From Streptomyces beigongshangae (GTDB taxonomy: Bacteria > Actinomycetota > Actinomycetes > Streptomycetales > Streptomycetaceae): a stretch of 64,000 bases of DNA. The DNA lies in assembly GCF_019710745.1 (NCBI RefSeq), contig NZ_JAHKJW010000014.1, forward strand, positions 115,962-179,961, read 5' to 3'. The translations under genes were made by a program, and so were the position numbers. The notes under the pieces were generated by a model. The model was not told the DNA's origin, did not search any database, and saw nothing but the letters and a program-made list of their open reading frames with translations. Position 1 is the stretch's first letter, and each line of letters begins with the position of its first letter. Below, piece after piece: positions 1 to 8,772 of this stretch.

Positions 1-118
1 GTACTCCGACCTCGTGCGCGCCGACGACGACACGCTCGGGCTCCTCTACGAGACGGGCGACTTCGGCGCGTACGAGACGATCACCTTCCGCCGCGTCCCC
101 GTGGCCGCCCTCACCTGA
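1..118 (+). CDS. Sialidase-like protein, C-terminal fragment
   Basis: The window opens inside a gene. Reading from base 2 gives 38 residues ending at a TGA at 116-118. The residues include LGLLYETGDFGAYETITF, the kind of final beta-strand seen at the C-terminus of BNR-repeat exo-alpha-sialidases (LLYE.G and an ITFRR ending). Such enzymes are secreted and release sialic acid or related sugars. Only the tail is visible, so the catalytic residues and the signal peptide cannot be checked. The family call rests on this short match and could be another BNR-propeller protein. Confidence 0.55.
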   Translation, partial: YSDLVRADDDTLGLLYETGDFGAYETITFRRVPVAALT

Positions 119-155
119 GCGGCGGGGGCGGGGTCCCCGCACGTAAGGTCGGCCC

Positions 156-860
156 ATGACCTCTACTGACAGTGCACAGAAGGCCCCCGCCAAGGACCCC
201 TGGGACCTGCCCGACGTCTCCGGGCTCGTGGTCGGCGTGCTCGGCGGCACCGGGCCGCAGGGCAAGGGTCTCGCCTACCGGCTGGCCCGGGCCGGACAGA
301 AAGTGATCATCGGATCGCGGGCCGCGGAGCGGGCGCGGGCGGCCGCCGACGAACTCGGGCACGGGGTCGAGGGCGCCGACAACGCCGAGACCGCCCGCCG
401 CAGCGACATCGTGATCGTCGCCGTGCCGTGGGACGGGCACGGCGAGACCCTGCGGTCGCTGCGCGAGGACCTGGCCGGCAAGCTCGTCGTCGACTGCGTC
501 AACCCGCTCGGCTTCGACAAGAAGGGCGCGTACGCGCTGAAGCCCGAGGAGGGCAGCGCGGCCGAGCAGGCCGCCGCCCTGCTGCCGGACTCCCGCGTCA
601 CCGCCGCCTTCCACCACCTGTCGGCCGTGCTGCTCCAGGATCCGCAGATCGAGGAGATCGACACCGACGTGATGGTGCTCGGCGAGGAGCGGGCGGACGT
701 CGAGCTCGTCCAGGCGCTGGCCGGCCGCATCCCCGGCATGCGCGGCATCTTCTCCGGGCGGCTGCGCAACGCCCACCAGGTCGAGTCGCTGGTGGCGAAC
801 CTGATCTCGGTGAACCGGCGCTACAAGGCCCACGCGGGCCTGCGCCTGACCGACGTGTAA
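156..860 (+). CDS. npdG: NADPH-dependent F420 reductase
   Basis: This is a 234-residue soluble protein. It has an N-terminal Rossmann fold whose GVLGGTGPQGKG loop (about residues 27-38) replaces the usual GxGxxG, a hallmark of F420H2:NADP oxidoreductases. A second conserved stretch, VDCVNPLGFDKKG, lies near residue 110, and the AFHHLSAVLL segment follows at about residue 150. The family moves hydride between NADPH and the deazaflavin F420, feeding F420-dependent enzymes in actinobacteria. The length is normal for the family (about 210-240). It follows the sialidase tail by 37 bases and reads in the same direction. The ATG at 156 is the only good start before the Rossmann motif. Confidence 0.9.
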   Translation: MTSTDSAQKAPAKDPWDLPDVSGLVVGVLGGTGPQGKGLAYRLARAGQKVIIGSRAAERARAAADELGHGVEGADNAETARRSDIVIVAVPWDGHGETLRSLREDLAGKLVVDCVNPLGFDKKGAYALKPEEGSAAEQAAALLPDSRVTAAFHHLSAVLLQDPQIEEIDTDVMVLGEERADVELVQALAGRIPGMRGIFSGRLRNAHQVESLVANLISVNRRYKAHAGLRLTDV

Positions 861-1011
861 GGAGCGCCGCCTACGGGAGTACCCGCCGCAGTGCGTCCGG
901 GAAGGGGCGTGCGGGCGTACCCGGGGCATGGGGGACACTGGAACGGAGCAGTGTCCCCCTCCGGGTCCCGGTCGCGCCGGGCCGCGGAGTTCCCCGACAG
1001 GAGCCGACCCC

Positions 1012-1200
1012 ATGTCCCGCCTCGCCCTCTACGCCCTCGTGGTCTGCGTCCTCGCCACCGCGGCAGCCGTCGTCTCCTTCGTCCAGGGCAGCTGGCTGGG
1101 GATCGTGTGGGTACTGCTCGCGGGCCTGTCGTCCAACATGACCTGGTACTACCTGCGCCGGGACCGGGCGCGGCGCGGGACGCCCTCCGCCACCGGCTGA
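1012..1200 (+). CDS. Small membrane protein, two hydrophobic segments
   Basis: This encodes 62 residues starting MSRLALYALVVCVLATAAA. An AGGAG ribosome site at about 996-1000 sets the ATG at 1012, and upstream in-frame codons lack any such signal. There are two hydrophobic stretches (about residues 4-22 and 28-44), the second ending in NMTWYYLRRDRARR, so a small inner-membrane protein with a basic cytoplasmic tail is likely. I do not recognise a named family. Small proteins of this type are common and conserved among Streptomyces. It converges on the M50 peptidase gene, whose stop is only 17 bases away. Confidence 0.65.
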   Translation: MSRLALYALVVCVLATAAAVVSFVQGSWLGIVWVLLAGLSSNMTWYYLRRDRARRGTPSATG

Positions 1201-1216
1201 CCGGACGGCCCGGCCG

Positions 1217-2017
1217 TCACCGGCCGACCGAGCAGAACTGGTCGCTCTCCGTCCAGAACCGGTAGAGGTTCTGCCCGCAGTACGTACGGACCTCGTCGAT
1301 GTCCAGGGTCCGCAGCAGCGCGTCGATCGCGTCGAAGAACTGGCCGTTCACCTCGGGGATCCACAGGATCGCGAAGACGAGGAGCAGTCCGAACGGGGCG
1401 AACGGCTCCACCTGGCGCCGGATCCTGTACGACAGCCAGGGCTCGATCACGCCGTAGCCGTCCAGGCCCGGGACCGGCAGGAAGTTCAGCAGCGCGGCCG
1501 TGACCTGGAGCAGCGCCAGGAACGCCAGGGCGAACTGGAAGTCCGCCGGCACGCCGTCCAGCGCGTCCAGCCAGAACGGGGCCGTGCAGACCACCGCGAA
1601 CAGGACGTTCGTCAGCGGGCCCGCCGCCGAGATCAGGCTGTGCTTCCAGCGGCCCCGGATGCGGTCGCGCTCGATGAACACCGCGCCGCCGGGCAGGCCG
1701 ATGCCGCCCATGATCACGAAGAGCACCGGCAGCACGATGCTGAGCAGCGCGTGCGTGTACTTCAGCGGGTTCAGGGTCAGATAGCCCTTCGCGCCGATCG
1801 AGATGTCGCCGCTGTGCAGGGCCGTGCGCGCGTGCGCGTACTCGTGCAGGCAGAGCGAGACGATCCACGCCGCCGTCACGAAGAGGAAGACGGCGACGCC
1901 CGGCTGCTCGGCGAAGCCCGTCCAGGTGGCCCAGCCGGTCACCGCGGCGACGGCCACGATCCCTAGGAACACGGGACTGATCCCGCGGTCGCTGTGCCGG
2001 TTGGTGGCGGTGGTCAT
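1217..2017 (-). CDS. Site-2 protease family membrane metallopeptidase (M50)
   Basis: This 266-residue protein has several membrane spans. The zinc-binding HEYAH motif is at residues 58-62, inside the second hydrophobic segment. The second family signature, NFLPVPGLDGYG, comes near residue 165; its Asp is the third zinc ligand in M50 peptidases (NPxPxLDG). Family members cut substrates within or next to the membrane. This is the compact type without a PDZ domain, common in actinobacteria, and its substrate cannot be guessed from the sequence. It is transcribed divergently from the AfsR-like regulator, with a shared upstream region of about 210 bases. Confidence 0.88.
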   Translation of the reverse strand: MTTATNRHSDRGISPVFLGIVAVAAVTGWATWTGFAEQPGVAVFLFVTAAWIVSLCLHEYAHARTALHSGDISIGAKGYLTLNPLKYTHALLSIVLPVLFVIMGGIGLPGGAVFIERDRIRGRWKHSLISAAGPLTNVLFAVVCTAPFWLDALDGVPADFQFALAFLALLQVTAALLNFLPVPGLDGYGVIEPWLSYRIRRQVEPFAPFGLLLVFAILWIPEVNGQFFDAIDALLRTLDIDEVRTYCGQNLYRFWTESDQFCSVGR

Positions 2018-2227
2018 GGGGTGGGGCTCCCTGGCGTGCTCGGACGGTCCGGTCGTGGCGGGTCGACCGTACCGGTGGTGCGGGGTGGACGTCCCGCGCG
2101 GGGTCGCGGATTCCTGCGGCCGCCCCCGCTTCGTCGGCCCCGCGCTCGGCCGCCCCGCTCCGTCCCAGGCCGCCTCGGAACAGGCCGGTCCGAAATGCGG
2201 GGTGGGTCCGGGGAGTCAGCAGGGACA

Positions 2228-5200
2228 ATGGTCCACGTGCGCTATCGCATCCTCGGCACCACCCAGGCACTCCGTACCGACGGCACCCCCGTACCGGTCG
2301 GCGGAGCGCGGCTGCGCGCCCTGCTGACCGTGCTCGCCCTGCGTCCCGGCCGGACCGTGCCCACGGCCGCGCTGGTCGACGAGGTGTGGGGCGCCGACCC
2401 CCCGGCCGACGCCACGGGAGCGCTGCAGGCCCTGGTGGGCCGGCTGCGCCGGGCCCTCGGCGCGGACGCGATCGGTTCGGCCGAGGGCGGCTACCGGCTG
2501 CGCGCGGCGGCCGACGACGTCGACCTGCACCGTTTCGAGCGGCTCGCGGGCGAGGGCTCCCGAGCGCTGGCCGACGGCGACCCCGGCAAGGCGGCCGTCC
2601 TCCTCGACGACGCGCTCGCCCTCTGGCAGGGCCCCGCGCTCGCCGACCTCCCGGACCGTACGGCCGAGTCGGCCCGCTGGGAGACCCGCCGCCTCGACGC
2701 CCGGCGCGCCCGCCTCACCGCCGCCCTCGCCCTCGGTCACGCCGAGCAGTCCCTGCCCGACCTCACCGCGCTCTGCGACGCCCACCCCCTCGACGAACCG
2801 CTCCAGCTGCTGCGGCTGCGCGCCCTGCGCGACGCGGGCCGCGCGGCGGAGGCCCTGGCCGCCTACGAGGCCGTACGCCGGCTCCTGGCCGACCGCCTGG
2901 GCGCGGACCCTGGACCGGAACTGCGGGCACTGCACGGGGAACTGCTGCGGGGTGCCCCCGCCGAACAGGGTCCCGGTGCCGATTCCGGTGCCGGTCCCGC
3001 GTCGCGCGGGCGCCCCGCGCCGCTCGGCAACCTCCGGGCCCGGCTCACCTCCTTCGTCGGCCGCGACACCGACCTGGTGACCATCCGCGGGGACCTCGCG
3101 TCGGCCCGGCTCGTCACCCTTCTCGGGCCGGGCGGCGCCGGCAAGACACGGCTGTCGCAGGAGGCGGCGGAGAGCGTCGCCGGGACCCTGCCCGACGGGG
3201 TGTGGCTGGCCGAACTCGCGCCCGTGGACGATCCGGAGGCCGTCCCCGAGGCCGTCCTCACCGCGGTCGGGGCGCGGGAGACCGTGCTGCGCAGCGCAGG
3301 GGCCGAGGAGCTGCGGGTCGTCACCGAACGGCACAGCGACCCGCTCGTGCGCCTCACCGAGCACTGCGCCAAACGCCGCATGATGATCGTCCTCGACAAC
3401 TGCGAGCACGTCGTGGACGCCGCGGCCCGGCTCGTCGGGCAACTGCTCGAACGCTGCCCCGGGCTGACCGTACTGGCCACCAGCCGCGAACCCCTCGGCG
3501 TACCCGGGGAGTTGCTGCGGCCGGTCGAGCCGCTGCCCGAGCCGTACGCGCTGAGACTGCTCGCCGACCGGGGCGCCGCCGCCCGGCCGGGGTTCCGGAT
3601 CGAGGACGATCCGGAGGCCGCCGCCGAGATCTGCCGGCGCCTCGACGGGCTGCCGCTCGCCATCGAACTCGCCGCCGCCCGGCTGCGGATGCTCACCCCG
3701 CGCCAGATCGCCGACCGCCTGGACAACCGTTTCCGCCTCCTCACCTCGGGCAGTCGTACGGTTCTGCCGCGCCAGCAGACCCTGCGGGCCGTCGTCGACT
3801 GGTCCTGGGACCTGCTGGACGAGGACGAACGCGAGGTGCTGCGGCGGCTGTCCGTCTTCGCCGGCGGCTGCGACCTGGCCGCCGCCGAGGCCGTCTGCGG
3901 GCCCGCGGCGCTGGAGGCCCTCGGCTCGCTCGTCGACAAGTCCCTGGTCGTGGCCGCGCCTTCGGGCACCGAGGGCGAGATGCGCTACCGGCTCCTGGAG
4001 ACCGTCGCCGAGTACGCCGGGCAACGGCTCGACGCGAGCGGCGAGCGCGCCGCGGCCGAGCGCGCCCACCTCACCCACTACCGCGAACTCGCCCGCACCA
4101 CCGACCCGCTGCTGCGCGGCCCCGGCCAGCGCGCGGCCATCGAACTGCTCCAGCTCGAAGGCGAGAACACCCGCGCCGCACTCCAGTACGCCGTCGCCGA
4201 GCGCGACGAGCAGGAGGCGCTCTGCCTCGTCCTCTCCCTGGCCTGGTACTGGCAGATCCGCGACCTGCGCACCGCCACCCGCAACTGGACGCGGGAGGCC
4301 ATCGCCCTGGGCCCCGACCCGTTCGCGCCGTCGGCCGAACGGGCCGTCCCGCTGTACGAGTCCTGCACCGCGACCCCGCCGCCCCTGCGCCCGGAGGTCC
4401 TCGCCGAGGCCCGGCGCGGCGTCCACCTCCTCCATCTCGCCTGCATGGACCTGGAGCTGGAGACCTGGCAGACCCCGGAGGCCGAGGCCAAGCTGCGCGC
4501 CATCACGGAGGCGTACGAGCCGGGTTTCCCCCAGGTCTGCCGCAACCCCGGCTACCTCTGGTTCTTCGCCGTGCTGCTGACCGGCGACATGGACCGGCTG
4601 CGCCGGGTCATCGACGCGAGCGTCGAGACCTGCCGGGAGCTCGGCTACGACTGGGAGCTGGCCGTCGCCCTGCAGATGCGCGCCAACATCCTCGCCAACC
4701 GCGCCGACTGGGCGGGCGACGCGACCCGTGACGCCAACGAGTCCCTGGAGCTCTTCAGCCGCCTGGAGGACGCCTGGGGCGCCGCCGAGGCCCTCTCCGC
4801 GCGCGGCGAGGCCCATGAGCGCCGGGGCGCGTACGAGCTCGCCGCCGCCGACTACGAGTCGGCCATCGCCCACGCCGAACGTCTGGGCGCCCGCACCCAG
4901 ACGGCCGTCCTCGGCACCCGCCTCGGCAGCGTGCTCGTCGACTCGGGCGACACCGAGCGGGGCGAGCGGCTGCTGCGCGAGGTGCTGGAGCAGGGCGACG
5001 GCACCCTCAACGAGGCGGTGCCCGGGGCCCGGCTCTTCCTCGCGATGTGGCTCGCCCGCAGCGGCCGGGTCACCGAGGCGCGCGCCCAGATGGACCGGTT
5101 GCGCGACGACTTCAACGCCGTCCAGTTCGTGGTCTTCGACGGGTTCGTCCTGGGCGTGGAGGCATGGCTGGACTCGCTGGAGGGCCGGCACGACGAGGCG

Positions 5201-5518
5201 CTGCGGAAGGTGCGGGAAGCGCTGGAGCAGGCGAAGGACCCGCTGACCCGGATGATCGCGCCGCACCTGTTCTCCATCAACCTGGGCACCGCCGCCCTCG
5301 CGCTGGCCGGGGGCGGCTCGCGTGCCGGGGACGCCGCCCGGTGCCTCGGCGCCGCCGACGGACTGCTCCCGCCCGGGCACATCCGGTCCGTCGCCGAGCG
5401 CGAGATGCGGGAGCAGGCGGAGGCACGGGCACGGGAGGCCCTCGGCGGCACGGCGTACGAGGCCGCGTACGCGGAGGGCGGCGGCCTCTCCTTCGAGGAG
5501 GCCGCCGCCCTGGTCTGA
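2228..5518 (+). CDS. AfsR/SARP-type regulator: BTAD, NB-ARC ATPase and TPR domains
   Basis: This encodes 1,096 residues from the ATG at 2228 (MVHVRYRILGTTQALRTDG), where the family N-terminus begins. An OmpR-like winged helix (about 1-95) is followed by the bacterial transcriptional activation domain (to about 245). A glycine/proline linker and an NB-ARC ATPase come next, with P-loop GPGGAGKTRL at about residue 300 and the DNCEHV Walker-B-like site. The last 450 residues are helical TPR-like repeats. This AfsR architecture couples ATP binding and a sensing scaffold to activation of secondary-metabolism or stress genes. It converges on an ABC exporter, which is a plausible but unproven target. 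An upstream in-frame extension to 1994 is open but lacks family similarity. Confidence 0.88.
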   Translation: MVHVRYRILGTTQALRTDGTPVPVGGARLRALLTVLALRPGRTVPTAALVDEVWGADPPADATGALQALVGRLRRALGADAIGSAEGGYRLRAAADDVDLHRFERLAGEGSRALADGDPGKAAVLLDDALALWQGPALADLPDRTAESARWETRRLDARRARLTAALALGHAEQSLPDLTALCDAHPLDEPLQLLRLRALRDAGRAAEALAAYEAVRRLLADRLGADPGPELRALHGELLRGAPAEQGPGADSGAGPASRGRPAPLGNLRARLTSFVGRDTDLVTIRGDLASARLVTLLGPGGAGKTRLSQEAAESVAGTLPDGVWLAELAPVDDPEAVPEAVLTAVGARETVLRSAGAEELRVVTERHSDPLVRLTEHCAKRRMMIVLDNCEHVVDAAARLVGQLLERCPGLTVLATSREPLGVPGELLRPVEPLPEPYALRLLADRGAAARPGFRIEDDPEAAAEICRRLDGLPLAIELAAARLRMLTPRQIADRLDNRFRLLTSGSRTVLPRQQTLRAVVDWSWDLLDEDEREVLRRLSVFAGGCDLAAAEAVCGPAALEALGSLVDKSLVVAAPSGTEGEMRYRLLETVAEYAGQRLDASGERAAAERAHLTHYRELARTTDPLLRGPGQRAAIELLQLEGENTRAALQYAVAERDEQEALCLVLSLAWYWQIRDLRTATRNWTREAIALGPDPFAPSAERAVPLYESCTATPPPLRPEVLAEARRGVHLLHLACMDLELETWQTPEAEAKLRAITEAYEPGFPQVCRNPGYLWFFAVLLTGDMDRLRRVIDASVETCRELGYDWELAVALQMRANILANRADWAGDATRDANESLELFSRLEDAWGAAEALSARGEAHERRGAYELAAADYESAIAHAERLGARTQTAVLGTRLGSVLVDSGDTERGERLLREVLEQGDGTLNEAVPGARLFLAMWLARSGRVTEARAQMDRLRDDFNAVQFVVFDGFVLGVEAWLDSLEGRHDEALRKVREALEQAKDPLTRMIAPHLFSINLGTAALALAGGGSRAGDAARCLGAADGLLPPGHIRSVAEREMREQAEARAREALGGTAYEAAYAEGGGLSFEEAAALV

Positions 5519-5570
5519 CGCGGTGGGGCAGGCACGGTGGTCCGTCCCGCCCCGCCCCGCTCCGCCGCGG

Positions 5571-6398
5571 TCAGGTCTTGGTGCGGTACTTGTGGATCGC
5601 GACCGGGGCCATCGCCACGGTGATGACGACCGACCACACCAGGGTGATCATGATGTCGTGGGCGACCGGCTGCCCGCCGTTCATCAGGCCCCGGGCCGCG
5701 TCCGCGAGGGACGACAGCGGGTTGTAGTCGGTGAACGTCCGCAGCCAGCCCGGCATGGTGGACGGCGGCGAGAAGATCGACGACCCGAACTGCAGGGGCA
5801 TCAGCACGAGGAATCCCATTCCCTGGATGGCCTGGGCATTCTTCATCACCACGCCCATGGTCAGGAAGATCCACATGATGGAGGAGCCGAAGACCAGGGC
5901 CAGGCCGATGGCGGCGAGCAGACCGGGGACGTTCGACACGGACAGGCCGAGCAGGAAACCGACCGAGAGCAGGATCGCCGTGGCGAGGAGGAGCCGGCCG
6001 ATCTCGACCGCGATCTTGGCGATCAGGACCGAGGCACGGGAGATCGGCAGGGACCGGAAGCGGTCCATCACCCCCGTCTGGAAGTCCTGGTTGAACCCGG
6101 TGCCCACACCCATGGCGATGTTCATGCCCATCATCGCCATGAGACCCGGCACGACGTAGTTGACGTACTCGTCCTGGTTGCCCTGGCCGGCTATCGCGCC
6201 GCCGAAGACGAACACGAAGAGCAGCGTGAACACGATCGGCATCAGGACGACGTCGAACATCGACTCCGGGTCCTGGCGGATCCACAGCACGTTGCGGCGG
6301 GCCAGGGCGCTGATGTGCCGCAGGTGGGCGCGCAGGCCGATGCGGGGGGCGTCGTCGGTGCCGGACGCGGCGGGGGACTCGATGACGGCGGCGCTCAT
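5571..6398 (-). CDS. ABC-2 type transporter permease (DrrB-like)
   Basis: This encodes 275 residues. After a polar N-terminus come six hydrophobic segments and the ABC-2 signatures DPESMFDVVLMPIVFTLLFV near residue 45 and NPLSSLADAARGLM near residue 235. This is the daunorubicin-resistance (DrrB) class of exporter permease. The start ATG at 6398-6396 overlaps the stop of the ATPase gene by four bases (ATGA), so the two are translationally coupled and form one transporter. The substrate is unknown; relatives export antibiotics, lipids or other hydrophobic compounds. Confidence 0.9.
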   Translation of the reverse strand: MSAAVIESPAASGTDDAPRIGLRAHLRHISALARRNVLWIRQDPESMFDVVLMPIVFTLLFVFVFGGAIAGQGNQDEYVNYVVPGLMAMMGMNIAMGVGTGFNQDFQTGVMDRFRSLPISRASVLIAKIAVEIGRLLLATAILLSVGFLLGLSVSNVPGLLAAIGLALVFGSSIMWIFLTMGVVMKNAQAIQGMGFLVLMPLQFGSSIFSPPSTMPGWLRTFTDYNPLSSLADAARGLMNGGQPVAHDIMITLVWSVVITVAMAPVAIHKYRTKT

Positions 6399-7474
6399 AC
6401 GGCGGCCTCCTCGTAGGAGCGGCCGGCCGGGGTGTCCCGCGGGCCGTCCGGGTCGTCCGGATCGCCGGGACCGGCCGAACCGGTGGCCCGGTGGCCGGTG
6501 AGGGAGAGGAACACCTCGTCCAGGCTGGGCAGTTCGGTGGAGAGGCCGGCGAGGGTGATGCCGCGGGCGGTGAGCCCGCCGACCACCGCGGTCAGCTGCT
6601 CGTCGCTGAGGATCGGCACGAGGACCGTGCCGGTGGCGGCGTCCACCGTCGAGCCGCCCGGACCCGTGAGGCCGAACTCGTCGAGCGCGGCGGCCGTCGG
6701 GCGCAGCTCCAGCGGGTCGGCCGGGCGGATGCGCAGGGTGCGGCCGCCGACCTTCGCCTTCAGCTCCTCGATGCCGCCGTTGGCGATGACCTTGCCGCGG
6801 TCGATGACCGTGAGTTCGTTCGCGAGCTGCTCGGCCTCCTCCATGTACTGGGTGGTGAGCAGGACGGTCACGCCGTCCCCGACCATGCGCTCGACCTCGT
6901 TCCACACCTCGTTCCGCGTACGGGGGTCCAGGCCGGTCGTCGGCTCGTCCAGGAAGAGGACGGTCGGGCTGCCGATCATGGAGGCCGCCAGGTCGAGGCG
7001 GCGGCGCATGCCTCCGGAGTACGTGCTCGCGGGCCGCTTGGCGGCGTCGGTGAGCGAGAAGCGCTCCAGGAGCTCGTCCGCGCGGGTGCGGGCGTCCCTG
7101 CGGGACAGGTCGAGGAGCCGGCCGATCAGGTAGAGGTTCTCGCGTCCGGAGAGCTTCTCGTCCACGGAGGCGTACTGACCGGTGAGGCCTATCACCCGGC
7201 GGAGCCGGCGGGGCTGGCGCACGACGTCGAAGCCGGCGACCGTCGCCCGCCCGGCGTCCGGGACGAGCAGGGTGGAGAGGATGCGGACGAGGGTCGTCTT
7301 GCCCGCGCCGTTCGGGCCGAGCACGCCGCGGACCGTACCTTCGCGCACGTCCAGGTCCACGCCGTCCAGTGCCTTGGTCTCGCCGTAGTGCTTGACCAGT
7401 CCCCGCACGGTGACGGCGTCGGGACGGCCGGTGCCGTCCCCCTTCCGCCGGGGCTTGTCGTCGATTCGCGTCAT
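6395..7474 (-). CDS. ABC transporter ATP-binding protein (DrrA-like)
   Basis: This encodes 359 residues. Walker A is GPNGAGKTTL (about residue 55), the signature is YSGGMRRRLDLA (about 150), and Walker B is VLFLDEPTTGLD with the H-loop region LLTTQYMEEAEQL following. The C-terminal 100 residues form the DUF4162-like extension typical of DrrA-type ATPases. The start is the ATG at 7474 (MTRIDDKPRRKGDGTGRP). It is the first gene of a two-gene operon with the permease, which it overlaps by four bases. It powers export of an unidentified hydrophobic substrate. Confidence 0.92.
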   Translation of the reverse strand: MTRIDDKPRRKGDGTGRPDAVTVRGLVKHYGETKALDGVDLDVREGTVRGVLGPNGAGKTTLVRILSTLLVPDAGRATVAGFDVVRQPRRLRRVIGLTGQYASVDEKLSGRENLYLIGRLLDLSRRDARTRADELLERFSLTDAAKRPASTYSGGMRRRLDLAASMIGSPTVLFLDEPTTGLDPRTRNEVWNEVERMVGDGVTVLLTTQYMEEAEQLANELTVIDRGKVIANGGIEELKAKVGGRTLRIRPADPLELRPTAAALDEFGLTGPGGSTVDAATGTVLVPILSDEQLTAVVGGLTARGITLAGLSTELPSLDEVFLSLTGHRATGSAGPGDPDDPDGPRDTPAGRSYEEAAV

Positions 7475-7583
7475 GCCCCCAAGCTCCCACCCTCCACCGA
7501 CAAACCACCGACAGTCCGCCGACACGCTCCGCCGGTCGCGTTCGTGTCCGTCCCCGGGTCCGGTGGGGGCGGACCCAAAGGAC

Positions 7584-7627
7584 CGCGCGGTTCCCCGCGC
7601 CCCTTCAGGGGCGCGGGGAACCGCGCG
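7584..7627. repeat. Dispersed GCGCGGGGAACCGCGCG repeat, perfect hairpin copy
   Basis: Two 20-base arms (7584-7603 and 7608-7627) are perfect reverse complements around a TTCA loop. This is the best-preserved hairpin copy of the repeat family seen throughout the window. It lies downstream of panB and upstream of the ABC operon, so it may end panB transcription. No T-run follows. Confidence 0.85.
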
Positions 7628-7698
7628 ACGGGGGCCCGGGGGCGGGGCCCCCGAGTCGGTGACCGGGCCGCGGTGGTGCCACGGTGGGCCGGAGGGGC

Positions 7699-8565
7699 TC
7701 AGTGAACGGAGTGCTCCTCCTGAGGGAACGTTCCGCCCACGACATCGTCGGCGAACGCCTTCGCCGCGTCCCCCATGACCTGCCGCAGATCCGCGTACTG
7801 CTTCACGAACCGCGGCATCTTCCCGCCGGTGAGCCCCAGCATGTCGGTCCACACCAGGACCTGCGCGTCCGTCTCGGCCCCCGCCCCGATCCCGACCGTG
7901 GGTATGTGCAGCACCCGCGTCACCTCGGCGGCCAGCTCGGCCGGCACGAGCTCCAGCACGACCGCGAACGCCCCCGCGTCCTGCACGGCCTTCGCGTCGC
8001 GCAGCAGCTGCTGGGCGGCCTCCTCGCCGCGTCCCTGGACCCGGTAGCCCATGGAGTTCACGGACTGCGGGGTGAGGCCGATGTGCGCCATCACCGGGAT
8101 GCCCGACTCCACGAGCAGCCGGATCTGGCCGTGCGACCGCTCGCCGCCCTCCAGCTTGACCGCCCCGACCCCGGCCTCCTTCACCAGCCGGGTCGCCGAC
8201 CGCAGAGCCTGCACCGGGCCCTCCTGGTACGACCCGAAGGGCAGGTCGCCGACGATGAGGGCGCGCGAGGTGCCCCGTACGACGGCGGCGGACAGCATGG
8301 TCATCTCGTCGAGCGTGACGGGCACGGTCGTCTCGTAACCGAGGTGGCAGTTGCCCGCCGAGTCACCGACGAGCATGACCGGGATGCCGGCCCCGTCGAA
8401 GACGGAGGCGGTCATCGCGTCGTACGCGGTGAGCATCGGCCACTTCTCGCCGCGCTCCTTGGCGGCGGTGATGTCGCGGACGGTGATGCGGCGTGTGCCC
8501 TTGCCTCCGTACAGCGCCCTGTCGCCGCTGTCGGCGGTCTTGCGGGCAGCCGGGATCTGCGTCAT
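7699..8565 (-). CDS. panB: 3-methyl-2-oxobutanoate hydroxymethyltransferase
   Basis: This 288-residue cytoplasmic enzyme makes ketopantoate from ketoisovalerate and methylene-tetrahydrofolate, the first committed step to pantothenate and CoA. Family stretches are clear: KWPMLTAYD-like (EKWPMLTAYDAMTA, about residue 37), MLVGDSAGN with the Mg-binding Asp (about 65), GDLPFGSYQ (about 108) and MAHIGLTPQSVN (about 160). The N-terminus has about 25 extra residues, as in actinobacterial PanB. It is transcribed divergently from the DHA2 efflux gene and appears to be a single-gene unit. Confidence 0.96.
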   Translation of the reverse strand: MTQIPAARKTADSGDRALYGGKGTRRITVRDITAAKERGEKWPMLTAYDAMTASVFDGAGIPVMLVGDSAGNCHLGYETTVPVTLDEMTMLSAAVVRGTSRALIVGDLPFGSYQEGPVQALRSATRLVKEAGVGAVKLEGGERSHGQIRLLVESGIPVMAHIGLTPQSVNSMGYRVQGRGEEAAQQLLRDAKAVQDAGAFAVVLELVPAELAAEVTRVLHIPTVGIGAGAETDAQVLVWTDMLGLTGGKMPRFVKQYADLRQVMGDAAKAFADDVVGGTFPQEEHSVH

Positions 8566-8730
8566 GGCCAGCGGCTCCTTCTGTCATCTCGAGGCACCCT
8601 GACGGTGTCCCCGGATCACCTCCATGGTGGCACCTCGTGCCACCGGACGGCTAGGGGGCCGCCCCTCGTACCGGACACCGGGCCCCGGGCGTCCGTAAGA
8701 GGGCCGTAAGAGCTCGGCAAAGGAATTCCA

Positions 8731-8749
8731 ATACGAGACGGTCTCGTAT
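8731..8749. promoter_or_regulatory. Perfect 19-bp operator palindrome (TetR type)
   Basis: The sequence ATACGAGAC-G-GTCTCGTAT is a perfect 9-1-9 inverted repeat ending 23 bases before the efflux pump start. It is AT-richer than its surroundings, as TetR-family operators usually are. The TetR gene at 10532 is the obvious candidate to bind it, which is an inference from position. Confidence 0.8.
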
Positions 8750-8772
8750 CGGAACGCTCTAGCCTCGTGGGC

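Noticed and set aside
2216..5380. A 1,054-codon antisense open frame over the AfsR-like gene
   Set aside because: The composition is that of a shadow frame, and the sense strand carries the BTAD and P-loop motifs.
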